From Spirosoma rigui (GTDB taxonomy: Bacteria; Bacteroidota; Bacteroidia; Cytophagales; Spirosomataceae), in contig NZ_CP020105.1 of assembly GCF_002067135.1 (NCBI RefSeq), forward strand, positions 496,001 to 560,000: a stretch of DNA of 64,000 nucleotides. The letters are read 5' to 3'. Positions 52,118-61,450 of this stretch are shown piece after piece. The notes under the pieces are model-generated. The model worked only from the letters and a program-made list of their open reading frames with translations, did not search any database and was not told the DNA's origin. The translations under genes and the position numbers were made by a program. The first letter of the stretch is position 1, and the number at the start of each line of letters is the position of its first letter.

Positions 52118-52501
52118 ATGATGCACCAAGAAGAAGTATCGTCGTCCGTTTACGAAGCGTCTCCAGCGGAGGTGCAGAGTGTGATCATGGATTGGGTAAA
52201 AGCAACCGAAGCGTTCCATCATCGTTATGCCAACCTGACTGAGGTAATAAATAAAATGCAGGCTAATGCTCGGCGGCAACCCGCCCAGAGTAAAGCGCGT
52301 CTGCGGAAGTTGATGATGCTGCGTCAACATATGAGTGATGTTTTAATGACGTTGTTGCTGGATATGACGGGTCAGCGCCCGGGTCGTTCAACACAGCCTT
52401 CTAAACCTGGTCAGCTCCGCTCGCATGCGTGCCTGCTCGACGAATTGAACCGGGAAATCGATGCCGAGCTGACACAAGTCACAACGGTAGCCCAAGCGTA
52501 G
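52118..52501 (+). CDS. Small helical cytoplasmic protein, unknown
   Basis: A 127-residue protein starting MMHQEEVSSSVYEASPAEVQ. It is mainly helical (VQSVIMDWVKATEAFHHRYA, EVINKMQANARRQPAQSKAR, LRKLMMLRQHMSDVLMTLLL) with a polar Pro/Arg-rich stretch (~88-100) and a final helix (CLLDELNREIDAELTQ). No signal peptide and no membrane segment. I do not recognise a family. The start is placed at 52118 because the promoter -7 box overlaps any earlier TTG start (52076). It has its own promoter and terminator. It is divergent from the LuxR gene, so the two may be coregulated by the inverted repeat. Confidence 0.7.
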   Translation: MMHQEEVSSSVYEASPAEVQSVIMDWVKATEAFHHRYANLTEVINKMQANARRQPAQSKARLRKLMMLRQHMSDVLMTLLLDMTGQRPGRSTQPSKPGQLRSHACLLDELNREIDAELTQVTTVAQA

Positions 52502-52530
52502 TGTTCACCCGTCCCTATTGATAAAGGTCA

Positions 52531-52560
52531 GGCCCCCCACCATCTGGGGGGCCTTTTTTT
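52531..52560 (+). terminator. Intrinsic terminator of the 52118 gene
   Basis: Arms GGCCCCCC (52531-52538) and GGGGGGCC (52546-52553) with a seven-base loop, followed directly by an eight-base T run. Confidence 0.9.
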
Positions 52561-52818
52561 TACTAGGCATAGTAATTTATTACTACTGTTAACGATACAA
52601 AAGGTAATTACCATAAACAAAAACCTTGCCCAAGTCGCTCTTAGCCCAATAAAATAGACCAAAAGGAGCGCTATACAGAATACTACAAATCAATATTACT
52701 ACGTTCAGGATACCCCCATAGAGCATCTAGACTGGGGATGCCCAATGAAGTACCATACCCGCCTGGCCACGGAGGGTAGCCTGGGTAACCCTAAGTTTCT
52801 GATGGATGTGTGGCGTTT
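52561..52818. other. Gene-free A/T-rich stretch before dnaG end
   Basis: After the terminator, ~260 bases hold no open frame with protein-like sequence, no tRNA-like fold and no promoter I can name. The dnaG gene (minus) ends at its right end. Its terminator was not identified here. Confidence 0.4.
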
Positions 52819-54924
52819 TTAGCCCGAAATAACCGTTCCCAGCAAGCGGGAAATCTCCATATCGAGACTTTTCACGTGCATAAATTCGGTCATCAACTGA
52901 TCGAATTCTTCGGGAGTTTTCCCCCCGGATTCCCGGATCTTTTGCTGTAGCGCGGCCATGCGCTGCTCGGCCAGCAACTTTTTAATACGCAGTATATTAC
53001 GGAAGGCGGCATCAGCCAGTATACCGATTTCTTCCTCCGATGGCACGTGAATCTCGTGCTTCAACCAGCCTTCACTTATCTCGTAACGGGGCGTAGTCAA
53101 ATGGATAGCCTGGTGCTGCATGGCAGCATCCTCAGGTCGTTCCTTATTTATTTCGGTCGATCGCCGGTTCAGGAAATCGTTCGCCGTCAGAATATCACCC
53201 TGTATATAAGCCTCACGGAACAGCGTCAGAATAAGGTCGAACGGAGACGTCTGAAAGTCAATCTCGTGGAGTTCATTCAGTACATAATGGCAAAGCGTAA
53301 TACCCGGTTCAAGCTCCCGCGCGCCATAGTTGATCAACAGCCGGATGCATTCCTCTTCCTGGTAGGAGATCGGGGTGCGGATGGACGGGGTGCGGGAGAC
53401 TGACGGGGCAGGAGACGCAGGCGCTCCCCCAAACCCACCAAAGCCGGCATCCATGTGGTCAATGCCGGCATCGGCCAGCAGCGCGTTGATCTCATCAATG
53501 GATGGTCCGCCCACCGATGGCTGCCCCGCAGCACCACCCCCCGTTTGCTGCCGCTCCTGGCGGTCTTTCTGCCGGTCAGACTCTTTGCGGCTCTGGTCCT
53601 GCTGCTTCCGCAGAAGTCTGTTTATCTCCGAAATAACAGTTTGTTCACTCACATGGAATACCTGGGCTACGCGCTGCGACAGCGTTTGTCGTTTGAGCGG
53701 ATCAGGTATTCTGGTTATGCTGGCGCACACATCTGAAATTCCCTCCGCACGTTTAAGCGGGTCATCGCCTGCGTCGGCCAGCCACCGGACGGCCTTAAAA
53801 TCAATGAAGTCTTTAGCTTCCGTTCGCACGTACTCCTTGAAGGCGTCGGCACCTACTTTATGCACATAACTATCGGGATCTTCGCCATCGGGCAACAGTA
53901 GCAACCGCAGGTTGAGCCCCTCTTCCAGCACCATGTCCAGCCCGCGCAGAGCCGCTTTGATACCGGCGGCATCGCCATCGTACAAAATCGTAACATTGGG
54001 TGTGAAGCGCGCAATAAGCCGGATCTGCTCCGTCGTCAGCGATGTTCCCGATGAGGCTACTACGTTCTTTATACCCGCCTGATGCAGTGAAATAACATCG
54101 GTGTATCCTTCAGTCAGGTAACAGACATCTTCCTGCCGAATAGCCTGCTTGGCTTGGAAGATCCCGTACAGTACCTGGCTTTTGTGGTACACGGTTGTTT
54201 CGGGCGAGTTTAGATACTTGGGCTGGGTTTTATCCGCCTTTAGAATCCGCGCCCCGAACGCAATGACCCGTCCTGATACGTTATGAATCGGAAACATAAC
54301 CCGTCCCCGGAAACGGTCGAACACTTTATTTTCGCCCCCACTCGTATTCTCCCGGCTCAGGACCAGACCCGCTTTTTCAAGCAGGTCGCGGCTGTAACCC
54401 CGCCTTACCCCTTCCTGTAGAAGCGCATCCCACTTGTCGAAGGAGTATCCCAGTTCAAATGCGTCGAGCGTAGGATTGGTAAAACCACGTTCCCGAAAGT
54501 AGCTGAGGCCAATGCTCTTGCCTTCGTCCGTCGTCTGGAGTGTCTGCTGAAAAAAAGTTTTGGCAAAGTTCAGGACAATCAGCAGGCTCTCGCGTTCATT
54601 CTGTCGCAGGAGGTCTTCCGGAGTCTGCTCCTGCTCTTCAATATCGATGCCATACTTCTTGGCCAGGTAACGTAATGCTTCCCCGTAGCCAATGTTCTCG
54701 ATGTCCATCACAAACTTGACAGCATCGCCCGCCTTACCGCACCCGAAGCATTTATAGATTTGCCGGGTAGGGTTGACGTTGAACGACGGTGACTTTTCAT
54801 TGTGAAACGGGCAGCAGGCGGTGTAATTACTACCCCGCTTTTTGAGCGAAACAAAATCACCAACGACCTCCAGTATATCAGCAGCCTGCCGAATTCGATC
54901 GACAGTGTCTTCGGGTATGCGCAT
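52819..54924 (-). CDS. dnaG: DNA primase
   Basis: A 701-residue enzyme that makes RNA primers for replication. The N-terminal CHC2 zinc finger is CCPFHNEKSPSFNVNPTRQI followed by CFGCGKAGD (Cys-x2-His...Cys-x2-Cys, ~38-66). The catalytic core has EGYTDVISLHQAGIKNVVAS (~265, TOPRIM Glu) and ILYDGDAAGIKAALRGLDMV (~308, TOPRIM DxD) and PKYLNSPETTVYHKSQVLYG (~235). A Gln/Arg/Gly-rich linker (~440-520) leads to the C-terminal helicase-binding domain. TAAATTTG, a -7-like motif, lies 30 bases upstream of the ATG. Confidence 0.96.
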   Translation of the reverse strand: MRIPEDTVDRIRQAADILEVVGDFVSLKKRGSNYTACCPFHNEKSPSFNVNPTRQIYKCFGCGKAGDAVKFVMDIENIGYGEALRYLAKKYGIDIEEQEQTPEDLLRQNERESLLIVLNFAKTFFQQTLQTTDEGKSIGLSYFRERGFTNPTLDAFELGYSFDKWDALLQEGVRRGYSRDLLEKAGLVLSRENTSGGENKVFDRFRGRVMFPIHNVSGRVIAFGARILKADKTQPKYLNSPETTVYHKSQVLYGIFQAKQAIRQEDVCYLTEGYTDVISLHQAGIKNVVASSGTSLTTEQIRLIARFTPNVTILYDGDAAGIKAALRGLDMVLEEGLNLRLLLLPDGEDPDSYVHKVGADAFKEYVRTEAKDFIDFKAVRWLADAGDDPLKRAEGISDVCASITRIPDPLKRQTLSQRVAQVFHVSEQTVISEINRLLRKQQDQSRKESDRQKDRQERQQTGGGAAGQPSVGGPSIDEINALLADAGIDHMDAGFGGFGGAPASPAPSVSRTPSIRTPISYQEEECIRLLINYGARELEPGITLCHYVLNELHEIDFQTSPFDLILTLFREAYIQGDILTANDFLNRRSTEINKERPEDAAMQHQAIHLTTPRYEISEGWLKHEIHVPSEEEIGILADAAFRNILRIKKLLAEQRMAALQQKIRESGGKTPEEFDQLMTEFMHVKSLDMEISRLLGTVISG

Positions 54925-54953
54925 GAGCTTTTAAAGCAACGTTGTAAGGTTGT

Positions 54954-54961
54954 CAAATTTA
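54954..54961 (-). promoter_or_regulatory. Possible -7 element (TAAATTTG) of dnaG
   Basis: TAAATTTG on the minus strand (54961-54954) fits TAnnTTTG and lies 30 bases before the dnaG ATG. No TTG at the -33 distance. Confidence 0.4.
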
Positions 54962-55090
54962 CGCTGAAAGTTCCGTTGTCTCCCGCACTCACAGTCCAAT
55001 ATATGATAACTATGAACTACCATCTGGCAGCGTTTTTGCTAAACTTAAGAGCGCCGGCTCACGTGTAGGACGGTATAATTCATCGTTTTC

Positions 55091-56494
55091 ATGCATCCAC
55101 CTCTACGAATACTGGCAGGAGTATTGCCTGCGCAGCCCAGGCGAACTGGGCTACTAACCCTACTACTTTTTTCGATCCTGCTGGAAGCCTGCCGCCCCAA
55201 ACCCGACGATATGGTTCAGCCGGCAACCTCGTTTGGTAAATCCGCCGACCAATACAGCGCCGATGTTGCCACCAAGTGGGCCGGCCTGCAACTTAAACTA
55301 ACGAAGTCTACGGCTGGTTTTACTCCACCCGTTGCCTCCCGGGCATATGGTTACGCCGGACTGGCGCTGTATGAAGCAGTCGTAGCGGGCGTCTCCGGCG
55401 GAAAGTCATTGGCGGGGCAACTGCAGGGTTTTGTTAGTCTGCCCCAGCCCGAATCCGGCCAGGTATACAATTGGGCGCTTAGTGCCAATGCAGCCCAGGC
55501 CAGTCTGATCCGAAGCCTTTATCCTAAAACATCTGATGCAAACAAGGCCCTCGTCGACTCACTAGAAACGGCCCTGCTGACGCAGTTTCAGGACGTCGAC
55601 GTTTCCACCAACCAGCGATCGATCGATTACGGCAAAAAAATAGCAGAAGCCATTTTCACATACTCAACCTCCGACGGAGGACACGAAGGGTATGCGCGCA
55701 ATTTTCCGGCCAGCTACGTGCTACCCACGGGTGCCGGGCTGTGGCAGACAACCGAAAACGGCCAGAAAATCCCCATGCAGCCCTATTGGGGCCAAAACCG
55801 TACGTTCCTGAAAACGAACAGCCAGTTGGTAATGCCTGTCCCGCTCCCCTATTCAACCGATATCAAATCTCCCTTCTTCGCGCAGTACCTGGATGTATAT
55901 GCCAAGTCGAAAAATTTAACGCAAACCGAGAAAGAAATTGCCGTCTGGTGGGCCGACAACCCGGGCGAAACCTTCACCCCACCCGGCCACTCCTATAACA
56001 TTGCCCGCATTGCGGTGCAGCAGTCAAAGGCAGACCTGGGCAAAGCCGCCGAAACCTTTGCTCGTACAGGCCTGGCCGTTTCCGATGCGTTTGTGCTCTG
56101 CTGGCGCTGTAAATACATCTATAACAACCTTCGCCCCTATACATACGTCCGGCTGGCCATCGATCCAACCTGGATACCGTTCTGGCCGGCACCCCCATTT
56201 CCCGGTTTCCCGTCGGGCCACGCTACGCAATCTTCTTCAGCGGCTACGGTGCTGGGCGCGCTCTACGGCGACAGTTTTACTTTTACCGACGACTCAAACG
56301 TGAACCGGGTCAAAGACTTGGCTCGTGGTGTTGAGTTCAAGCCCCGGACGTTCAAATCGTTCAGCGATGCCGCTCAGGAATCGGCCGACTCACGTTTCTT
56401 TGGCAATATCCACACCAAACAGGATAACGAGACGGGCTTGGCCGAAGGTCGGAAAATTGGCCGTAATGTAAACGCCCTAGCCTGGAAAAAATAA
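55091..56494 (+). CDS. Vanadium-dependent haloperoxidase-like (PAP2) lipoprotein
   Basis: A 467-residue protein with a lipoprotein signal (LLTLLLFSILLEAC, Cys ~34). The PAP2/haloperoxidase core has the Lys/Arg motif KYIYNNLRPYTYVR (~340-352), the FPSGHATQSSSAATVLGAL (~372-390) His and Ser, and the distal NIHTKQDNETGLAEGRKIGR (~440-458). These line the vanadate or phosphate site in vanadium haloperoxidases. Similar Bacteroidota lipoproteins are annotated so, but actual haloperoxidase activity is rarely shown, and they may be phosphatases. It sits 166 bp beyond the divergent dnaG. It ends at a 27-bp hairpin. Confidence 0.87.
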   Translation: MHPPLRILAGVLPAQPRRTGLLTLLLFSILLEACRPKPDDMVQPATSFGKSADQYSADVATKWAGLQLKLTKSTAGFTPPVASRAYGYAGLALYEAVVAGVSGGKSLAGQLQGFVSLPQPESGQVYNWALSANAAQASLIRSLYPKTSDANKALVDSLETALLTQFQDVDVSTNQRSIDYGKKIAEAIFTYSTSDGGHEGYARNFPASYVLPTGAGLWQTTENGQKIPMQPYWGQNRTFLKTNSQLVMPVPLPYSTDIKSPFFAQYLDVYAKSKNLTQTEKEIAVWWADNPGETFTPPGHSYNIARIAVQQSKADLGKAAETFARTGLAVSDAFVLCWRCKYIYNNLRPYTYVRLAIDPTWIPFWPAPPFPGFPSGHATQSSSAATVLGALYGDSFTFTDDSNVNRVKDLARGVEFKPRTFKSFSDAAQESADSRFFGNIHTKQDNETGLAEGRKIGRNVNALAWKK

Positions 56495-56504
56495 GGATAG
56501 AGGC

Positions 56505-56585
56505 ATAAGAAAGGAGGGGTCGATAGGGAGAACGAGGGCTGCACTAAGCATTCATCATTCTCTCTATCGACCCCTCCTTTCTTAT
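56505..56585. terminator. 27-bp inverted repeat, bidirectional terminator
   Basis: Arms 56505-56531 and 56559-56585 are complementary over 27 bp with one G-U, loop 27 bases. It fills the 101-bp gap between the convergent haloperoxidase-like gene and purF, with T-rich flank on the + side. Confidence 0.8.
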
Positions 56586-56595
56586 TCTTTTTTAT

Positions 56596-58488
56596 TTAGT
56601 ACGCCCGTACCAGCTTGCCTTCCATAAAATTCACAAAGGCTTTATTTACAACATTGTTGCCACCCGGTGTAGGGTAGTTACCCGTAAAATACCAGTCGCC
56701 CGAGTGGTTCGGACAGGCTTTGTGCAGATTTTCTACTGTTTGGTACACGACGGCAACTTCCGCTTTGAGGTCAGATGGCGTAACGATCTGAGCAACCTTG
56801 CGCGACAACTCATCGTGGGTAAATGGATCAAACAGGGCTTTCACGTAGTTCTGCTCACTGGCGTTGCCCGATTCGATGGCGGCTACGCACTGCGCATACA
56901 CTTCGTCGACAATGTTGTCCTGACCGCGTTCGCGCAGCAGTTCCATGGCCGCCCTGAAGCCAACAAACTCCTTAAATTTCGACATATCGATACCGTAGCA
57001 GTCGGGGAAGCGAATTTGCGGTGCCGACGAGACGATAATGATCTTTTTGGGGCCGAGCCGGTCCAGCATACGCAGGATACTCTTCTCAAGCGTCGTTCCA
57101 CGAACGATAGAATCATCGACCACAACCACATTATCTTTTCCCTTCTTGATAACCTCGAAGGTCGTGTCATACACGTGCGCTACCATGTCGTCGCGCTGGG
57201 AGTCGTCGGTAATAAACGTCCGCAACTTCACGTCTTTAGACACCAGTTTTTCGATCCGGGGTCGGAATGACAGTACACGATCAAGCTCCTGCTCAAACAG
57301 AATACCATCCATGATGGCTTTCTTACGCTGCTTGTACAGGTATTCTTCGAGGCCCTCAACCATGCCGAAGAAGGCAGTTTCAGCCGTATTCGGAATGTAG
57401 GAAAAGACGGTATTTTCAAGATCGTAATCGATCTCTTTCAGAATTTGCGGTACCAGCAGTTTGCCGAGTGTTTTGCGCTCGTTGTAAATGTCGGGATCAG
57501 TAGCGCGGGAGAAGTAGATCCGTTCGAAACTACAGGATTTTTTCTCGATGGGCTTCACAAACTGCTGTTCAGCGTATTCACCATGCTTGTCGATGATAAG
57601 CGCGTGACCGGGCTGAACTTCCTTTATTTCGTTGTATTCGACGTTAAAAGCCGTTTTGATCGCGGGCTTTTCCGACGCAACGACAACCACTTCGTCATCG
57701 GCGTAGTAGTACGCAGGACGAATACCGGCCGGATCACGTGCCACGAAAGCACCGCCATAGCCCGTCATCCCCACCATGGCATAGCCACCATCGAAGTCAC
57801 GGCACGACCGGTGCAGTACGCGCTGAATATCCAGGTTTTCCTCAATAATATCCGACAGATCCGGGTTTTCGTAAATGCCCTTAAACCGGTCAAACACCCG
57901 CTGGTTTTCTTCGTCCAGGAAGTGGCCGATTTTTTCCATTACCGTAATGGTATCTACCTTGTCCTTCGGGTGCTGACCCAGCGACACGAGCTTGTCGAAT
58001 AAACTGTCGACGTTGGTCATGTTGAAATTGCCGGCCATAACCAGGTTCCGGCTGCGCCAGTTGCTTTGCCGCAGCATAGGATGGCAGTTCTCAATCTCGT
58101 TGGCACCGTGGGTACCGTAGCGCAGGTGTCCCATCCAGACCTCACCGGTAAAGGCGATGTTCTCCTGGAGCCACTTAGCGTCTTTGGCTTTCTCTTTATT
58201 ACCCTTGAGTGCTTTCCTGAATTTTTTGTTGACTTTCTCGAAGATGTCGGTAACCGGACGTTGATCTACAGACCGGTAGCGGCTGATGTAGCGATGTCCG
58301 GGCGGTACGTCGAGTTTGATGTTGGCGATACCGGCTCCGTCCTGACCCCGGTTCACCTGCTTTTCCATAAGCAGGTAAAGCTTATTGGCCCCGTAGAGGG
58401 CGGTACCGTACTTATCGATGTAGTACTGGTACGGTTTGCGGAGCCGGATTAGGGCAATACCGCACTCATGTTTGATGGCGTCGCTCAT
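56596..58488 (-). CDS. purF: Amidophosphoribosyltransferase
   Basis: A 630-residue enzyme for the first step of purine synthesis (PRPP + Gln to phosphoribosylamine). The class II glutaminase domain begins after processing at Cys9 (HECGIALIRLRK), followed by MGHLRYGTHGANEIENCHPM (~125). The phosphoribosyltransferase part holds the PRPP loop VVVVDDSIVRGTTLEKSILR (~440). It is ~125 residues longer than E. coli PurF, as in other Bacteroidota. The ATG at 58488 is preferred to that at 58509 because it places Cys9 near the N-terminus. A -7-like TACATTTG lies ~85 bases upstream. Confidence 0.94.
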   Translation of the reverse strand: MSDAIKHECGIALIRLRKPYQYYIDKYGTALYGANKLYLLMEKQVNRGQDGAGIANIKLDVPPGHRYISRYRSVDQRPVTDIFEKVNKKFRKALKGNKEKAKDAKWLQENIAFTGEVWMGHLRYGTHGANEIENCHPMLRQSNWRSRNLVMAGNFNMTNVDSLFDKLVSLGQHPKDKVDTITVMEKIGHFLDEENQRVFDRFKGIYENPDLSDIIEENLDIQRVLHRSCRDFDGGYAMVGMTGYGGAFVARDPAGIRPAYYYADDEVVVVASEKPAIKTAFNVEYNEIKEVQPGHALIIDKHGEYAEQQFVKPIEKKSCSFERIYFSRATDPDIYNERKTLGKLLVPQILKEIDYDLENTVFSYIPNTAETAFFGMVEGLEEYLYKQRKKAIMDGILFEQELDRVLSFRPRIEKLVSKDVKLRTFITDDSQRDDMVAHVYDTTFEVIKKGKDNVVVVDDSIVRGTTLEKSILRMLDRLGPKKIIIVSSAPQIRFPDCYGIDMSKFKEFVGFRAAMELLRERGQDNIVDEVYAQCVAAIESGNASEQNYVKALFDPFTHDELSRKVAQIVTPSDLKAEVAVVYQTVENLHKACPNHSGDWYFTGNYPTPGGNNVVNKAFVNFMEGKLVRAY

Positions 58489-58811
58489 GAGGGTGGCGCC
58501 GAAGCGCATAGAGTTTTAGATTGTCTCGAAGTAACGGCCCTGCGCCGAAAAGGGTTCGGCAGAATGGTGTAGCAAATGTAGATAAACTAGATGGGGATAT
58601 TGCCAAGCCGTCCCTCACTTATCCCGCCGGTGTCCCGAAAAAATAGCCTTTTAATTAATTTTTATACCGGCCAATTAAATTAATCAATCATCAGATTAGC
58701 TACTCGTCTAGATTTACTTTAAACAAATTCTTGCGTAGATAGATCACCCAATCGCCTGTCTATTAGCGAGGTATATCTGTATCACCAACCCCCTTCTAAT
58801 CAAAAAAACGT
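58489..58811. other. Divergent regulatory gap, purF / ScyD-like gene
   Basis: About 320 A/T-rich bases between the divergent starts. They hold a TACATTTG box for purF at 58580-58573 (minus) with a TTG about 23 bp further upstream, slightly outside the usual distance. No gene or RNA is seen. No PurR-like operator or guanine riboswitch fold was recognised. Confidence 0.45.
58573..58580 (-). promoter_or_regulatory. -7 element (TACATTTG) of purF
   Basis: TACATTTG on the minus strand fits TAnnTTTG and gives a leader of ~78 bases to the ATG at 58488. Confidence 0.45.
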
Positions 58812-59810
58812 ATGCGCACAAAACTGCTAAGCCTCGTTTCGTTGTTTTCACTGCTGTTAACAACGAGTTGTCTCGATCACCGCGAACTGGCCAGCCCCAG
58901 CCAGCTACAGGTACAGGATTTTGCTTCCCGGTTAGCCGCTCCGCTCGGTATGGCTATCGACAATAAAGGCTGGATCTGGGTAACCGAAGTAGCAGCAGGC
59001 CGGGTATCCGTAATTACCCCTGACGGGAAATCGTACCCCGTTATTACGGGATTCAGCGTAGCCCTCAGCCCCGAAAACACACCCGATGGCCTGAATCACC
59101 TGGCGTATAAGGATGGTGTGCTGTATATTCTGCACGGTGTCGATGAGAAACTGTATAAAGCCAATGTCGCTTCATTCAAACCCGGCGATCAGCCTCTGAC
59201 GGTCAACCAGCTGGATAGCGAACCCATTGGTCAATTTGTGCTGAACTACCAATTCGCGCAAGACACCGACGATTCGAACCTCTACAACTTAACGTTTGGG
59301 CCCAACGGGGATCTGTATATTGCCGATGCGGGTGCCAATGCCATTATCCGCCGGACAAAAACGGGCGAACTTAGCGTATTTGCTACGTTCCCGAATATCC
59401 AGAATCCAACGAACGTTGGTCCCCCCTTCATTCAGGTCGTGCCAACGGGGATTGTGTTCGACGGAACGAAGTTCCTCGTCACCAACCTGGTAGGTTATCC
59501 CTTCCCGGCGGGTCTGTCGAAGATTTACCAGGTTGACACAAACGGCACGGTCTCGGTCTACAAGGATGGCTTCACCAGCCTGGTCGACATTATTCTGGGA
59601 GCCGACAAACGCCCCATTGTGGTGAGCGTAGCTGAATTTGGTGCGCAGGGGCCAACCCCTAATACGGGTAAAATCCTTAGCACCGTGGGCGGCCAAACGA
59701 CTACCCTGTTACAGGGCCTGAACTTGCCAACGTCGATCGTTGGTGGGGCGGCCAATACCTATTACTTCAGCAGTCTGGTCGATGGTACAGTGAAAAAGAT
59801 CACCTACTAA
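58812..59810 (+). CDS. ScyD/ScyE-like beta-propeller lipoprotein
   Basis: A 332-residue protein with lipobox TTSC (Cys ~20). The mature part is a beta-propeller with NHL-like repeats: APLGMAIDNKGWIWVTEVAA (~43), YNLTFGPNGDLYIADAGANA (~158) and the closing LPTSIVGGAANTYYFSSLVD (~305). This is the ScyD/ScyE family layout, named from cyanobacterial scytonemin genes, but other scytonemin genes are absent here, so the product is unknown. It may bind a ligand or a surface polymer. It stands alone, followed by a hairpin. Confidence 0.85.
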   Translation: MRTKLLSLVSLFSLLLTTSCLDHRELASPSQLQVQDFASRLAAPLGMAIDNKGWIWVTEVAAGRVSVITPDGKSYPVITGFSVALSPENTPDGLNHLAYKDGVLYILHGVDEKLYKANVASFKPGDQPLTVNQLDSEPIGQFVLNYQFAQDTDDSNLYNLTFGPNGDLYIADAGANAIIRRTKTGELSVFATFPNIQNPTNVGPPFIQVVPTGIVFDGTKFLVTNLVGYPFPAGLSKIYQVDTNGTVSVYKDGFTSLVDIILGADKRPIVVSVAEFGAQGPTPNTGKILSTVGGQTTTLLQGLNLPTSIVGGAANTYYFSSLVDGTVKKITY

Positions 59811-59849
59811 AGCACCAGAATTCATAGTACCATACTGCATAATACCATA

Positions 59850-59890
59850 CTGCCCGGGCGCACTACGATATAGTACGTCCGTCCGGGCAG
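59850..59890 (+). terminator. Hairpin after the ScyD-like gene
   Basis: Arms CTGCCCGGGCG (59850-59860) and CGTCCGGGCAG (59880-59890), 11 bp with one G-U. No U-tract follows. Just before it the unit TACCATACTGC is repeated at 59828 and 59843. Confidence 0.5.
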
Positions 59891-59971
59891 CAATCTAGCA
59901 AACGGTAGTAAACCGTGTTTGTGGACCCGGCCAAGGGAACGACTAAATCAACAAACCGATCTACATCTACC

Positions 59972-60313
59972 ATGAATGCTACATCCCGCTTCCGTGCCGT
60001 TCTGGCAACAGCCCTGTTCCTGTCGACCTTTACCCTAACACCCGCTCAGATCCGGCCGCAACCTGCTACGTACCGCGAGGGGTCATGGGTCATTGAATGG
60101 ACCCCAAAAAGTCGCTCCTGTATTGTTCGCTTCTACAACGACCAGCAACAGCTGATCTACGAAGAAACGATAAACCGGCGACTGAACATTACCCGTTGGC
60201 AAACCAAACGAAACCTTGACGTAGCGCTGGATCAGGCCATGTATGTCTGGAATGCAACCCACAAAATGTTGACCGACCGGCAATGGGTCGCGGTGCAGTT
60301 TGACCGAAAATGA
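59972..60313 (+). CDS. Small secreted protein, unknown
   Basis: A 113-residue protein with a signal peptide (FRAVLATALFLSTFTLTPAQ). The mature part (~90 residues) is beta-rich: EGSWVIEWTPKSRSCIVRFY, NDQQQLIYEETINRRLNITR, a helix VALDQAMYVWN and AVQFDRK at the end. No domain recognised. The start at 59972 is the ATG directly before the signal; the frame is open to 59915. It has its own unit and no close neighbours in an operon (117 bp before the next gene). Confidence 0.7.
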   Translation: MNATSRFRAVLATALFLSTFTLTPAQIRPQPATYREGSWVIEWTPKSRSCIVRFYNDQQQLIYEETINRRLNITRWQTKRNLDVALDQAMYVWNATHKMLTDRQWVAVQFDRK

Positions 60314-60430
60314 ACCGGCGGATACGTCGACCGGTTCAGGTAACTTCTGACTCGCTCCTGCTTTCGTCAGAAAGCCAACAACGGCCGAGTCCAAACGTAC
60401 CTAGCGCCACGCTTTCGGCAACATGCATTG

Positions 60431-61450
60431 ATGATCTATAACAGGAAAGCCCTACGCTCAAAAAAGCCAGCCTACTGGCTCTGGCGTGGGGCACTGCTGG
60501 TTTTACTTACGTGGGTGCTTACGGATCTGTATATCCCTACCCGGCACAATATTCGCCAGTTCGACCCGGGCGAGGTGGCCCGGCTGGAAACCGAAATGTG
60601 GCGTTCTTACTACGACAAAAACCCGGCTTTGCTATTCTGGCAGTTGGCCGGTGGACTCCGGCAGCAATTTCACGCACCGTTCTGGCGTTCGTTCGGGCTG
60701 GCTTTTCAGGCAACGAGGGCCGCTTTCGTATTTAAACAGGGACAGTCAACGGCCGACTATCAGCGGGCCATGCCTGTGCTTGTCGACTATTACCGGGCTA
60801 TTCAGGAACTTAGCAGTGTACCGTTCAATACCCGGCGGGTAGCCGCACTGGAACTCAACTGGTGGATTATTCACCGGCAGCGCGACCGTTACACCTACGC
60901 AGATCTGGCAGATGCACTGGCCCGAACATCGGCCGCCTTATACAGCCAGCCCGTTGCCAGTTTCGCTACGTATGCCCGGCTGCGCGCCGATGCCATGAAG
61001 TCATGTGATGAAGCAGGTCAACTCCCAAATGGCGCGACCGAAGCCGATTGGAACCGTATCCAGACTGCGCTGACCCGCGCCTGGAGCACCCTCCACACCG
61101 TTGTTCAGGAACCCCGGCCGTTAACGGCGCCTGTTTATTCCGATTTGACAGTCCGTAGCTGCTGCATGGCCTGGCGCAACTGTTGCCGGGCCGTTTCCAC
61201 GGGCAAACCTAAATTTTGGGCGGCCTCCTCGGGCGTGCAGTTCTTAAACAGGACGGCGTCGATCAATGCGTTGGCAGGCACCGAAGCCGGCTCCGACCGG
61301 GGCGAACCTGCCGGTGAGTGGAGGGGGGTAGTGACAACCTGCCCGGCCGATGTAAGCCGTAAAATAGGCGTTTCCGTTGATCTTGGGTTTTGTTTGGCTT
61401 CCAACGCAGTTGTCCGGGCAATAGACATCAGCCAGATGAACAAGGGTTGA
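60431..61450 (+). CDS. Unknown protein with N-terminal membrane segment; 3' part antisense to sigma factor gene
   Basis: The frame encodes 339 residues. The first ~230 look genuine: an N-terminal membrane segment (WLWRGALLVLLTWVLTDLYI, ~17-36), then a helical body (EVARLETEMWRSYYDKNPAL, DYQRAMPVLVDYYRAIQELS, WIIHRQRDRYTYADLADALA). No family recognised. From ~61120 on, the residues (SCCMAWRNCCRAVSTGKPKF...) look like an unselected reading of the opposite strand of the sigma-factor gene. The natural stop may be lost by a frameshift: a TAA occurs in another frame at 61121. Start ATG 60431 (a TTG precedes it). Confidence 0.6.
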   Translation: MIYNRKALRSKKPAYWLWRGALLVLLTWVLTDLYIPTRHNIRQFDPGEVARLETEMWRSYYDKNPALLFWQLAGGLRQQFHAPFWRSFGLAFQATRAAFVFKQGQSTADYQRAMPVLVDYYRAIQELSSVPFNTRRVAALELNWWIIHRQRDRYTYADLADALARTSAALYSQPVASFATYARLRADAMKSCDEAGQLPNGATEADWNRIQTALTRAWSTLHTVVQEPRPLTAPVYSDLTVRSCCMAWRNCCRAVSTGKPKFWAASSGVQFLNRTASINALAGTEAGSDRGEPAGEWRGVVTTCPADVSRKIGVSVDLGFCLASNAVVRAIDISQMNKG

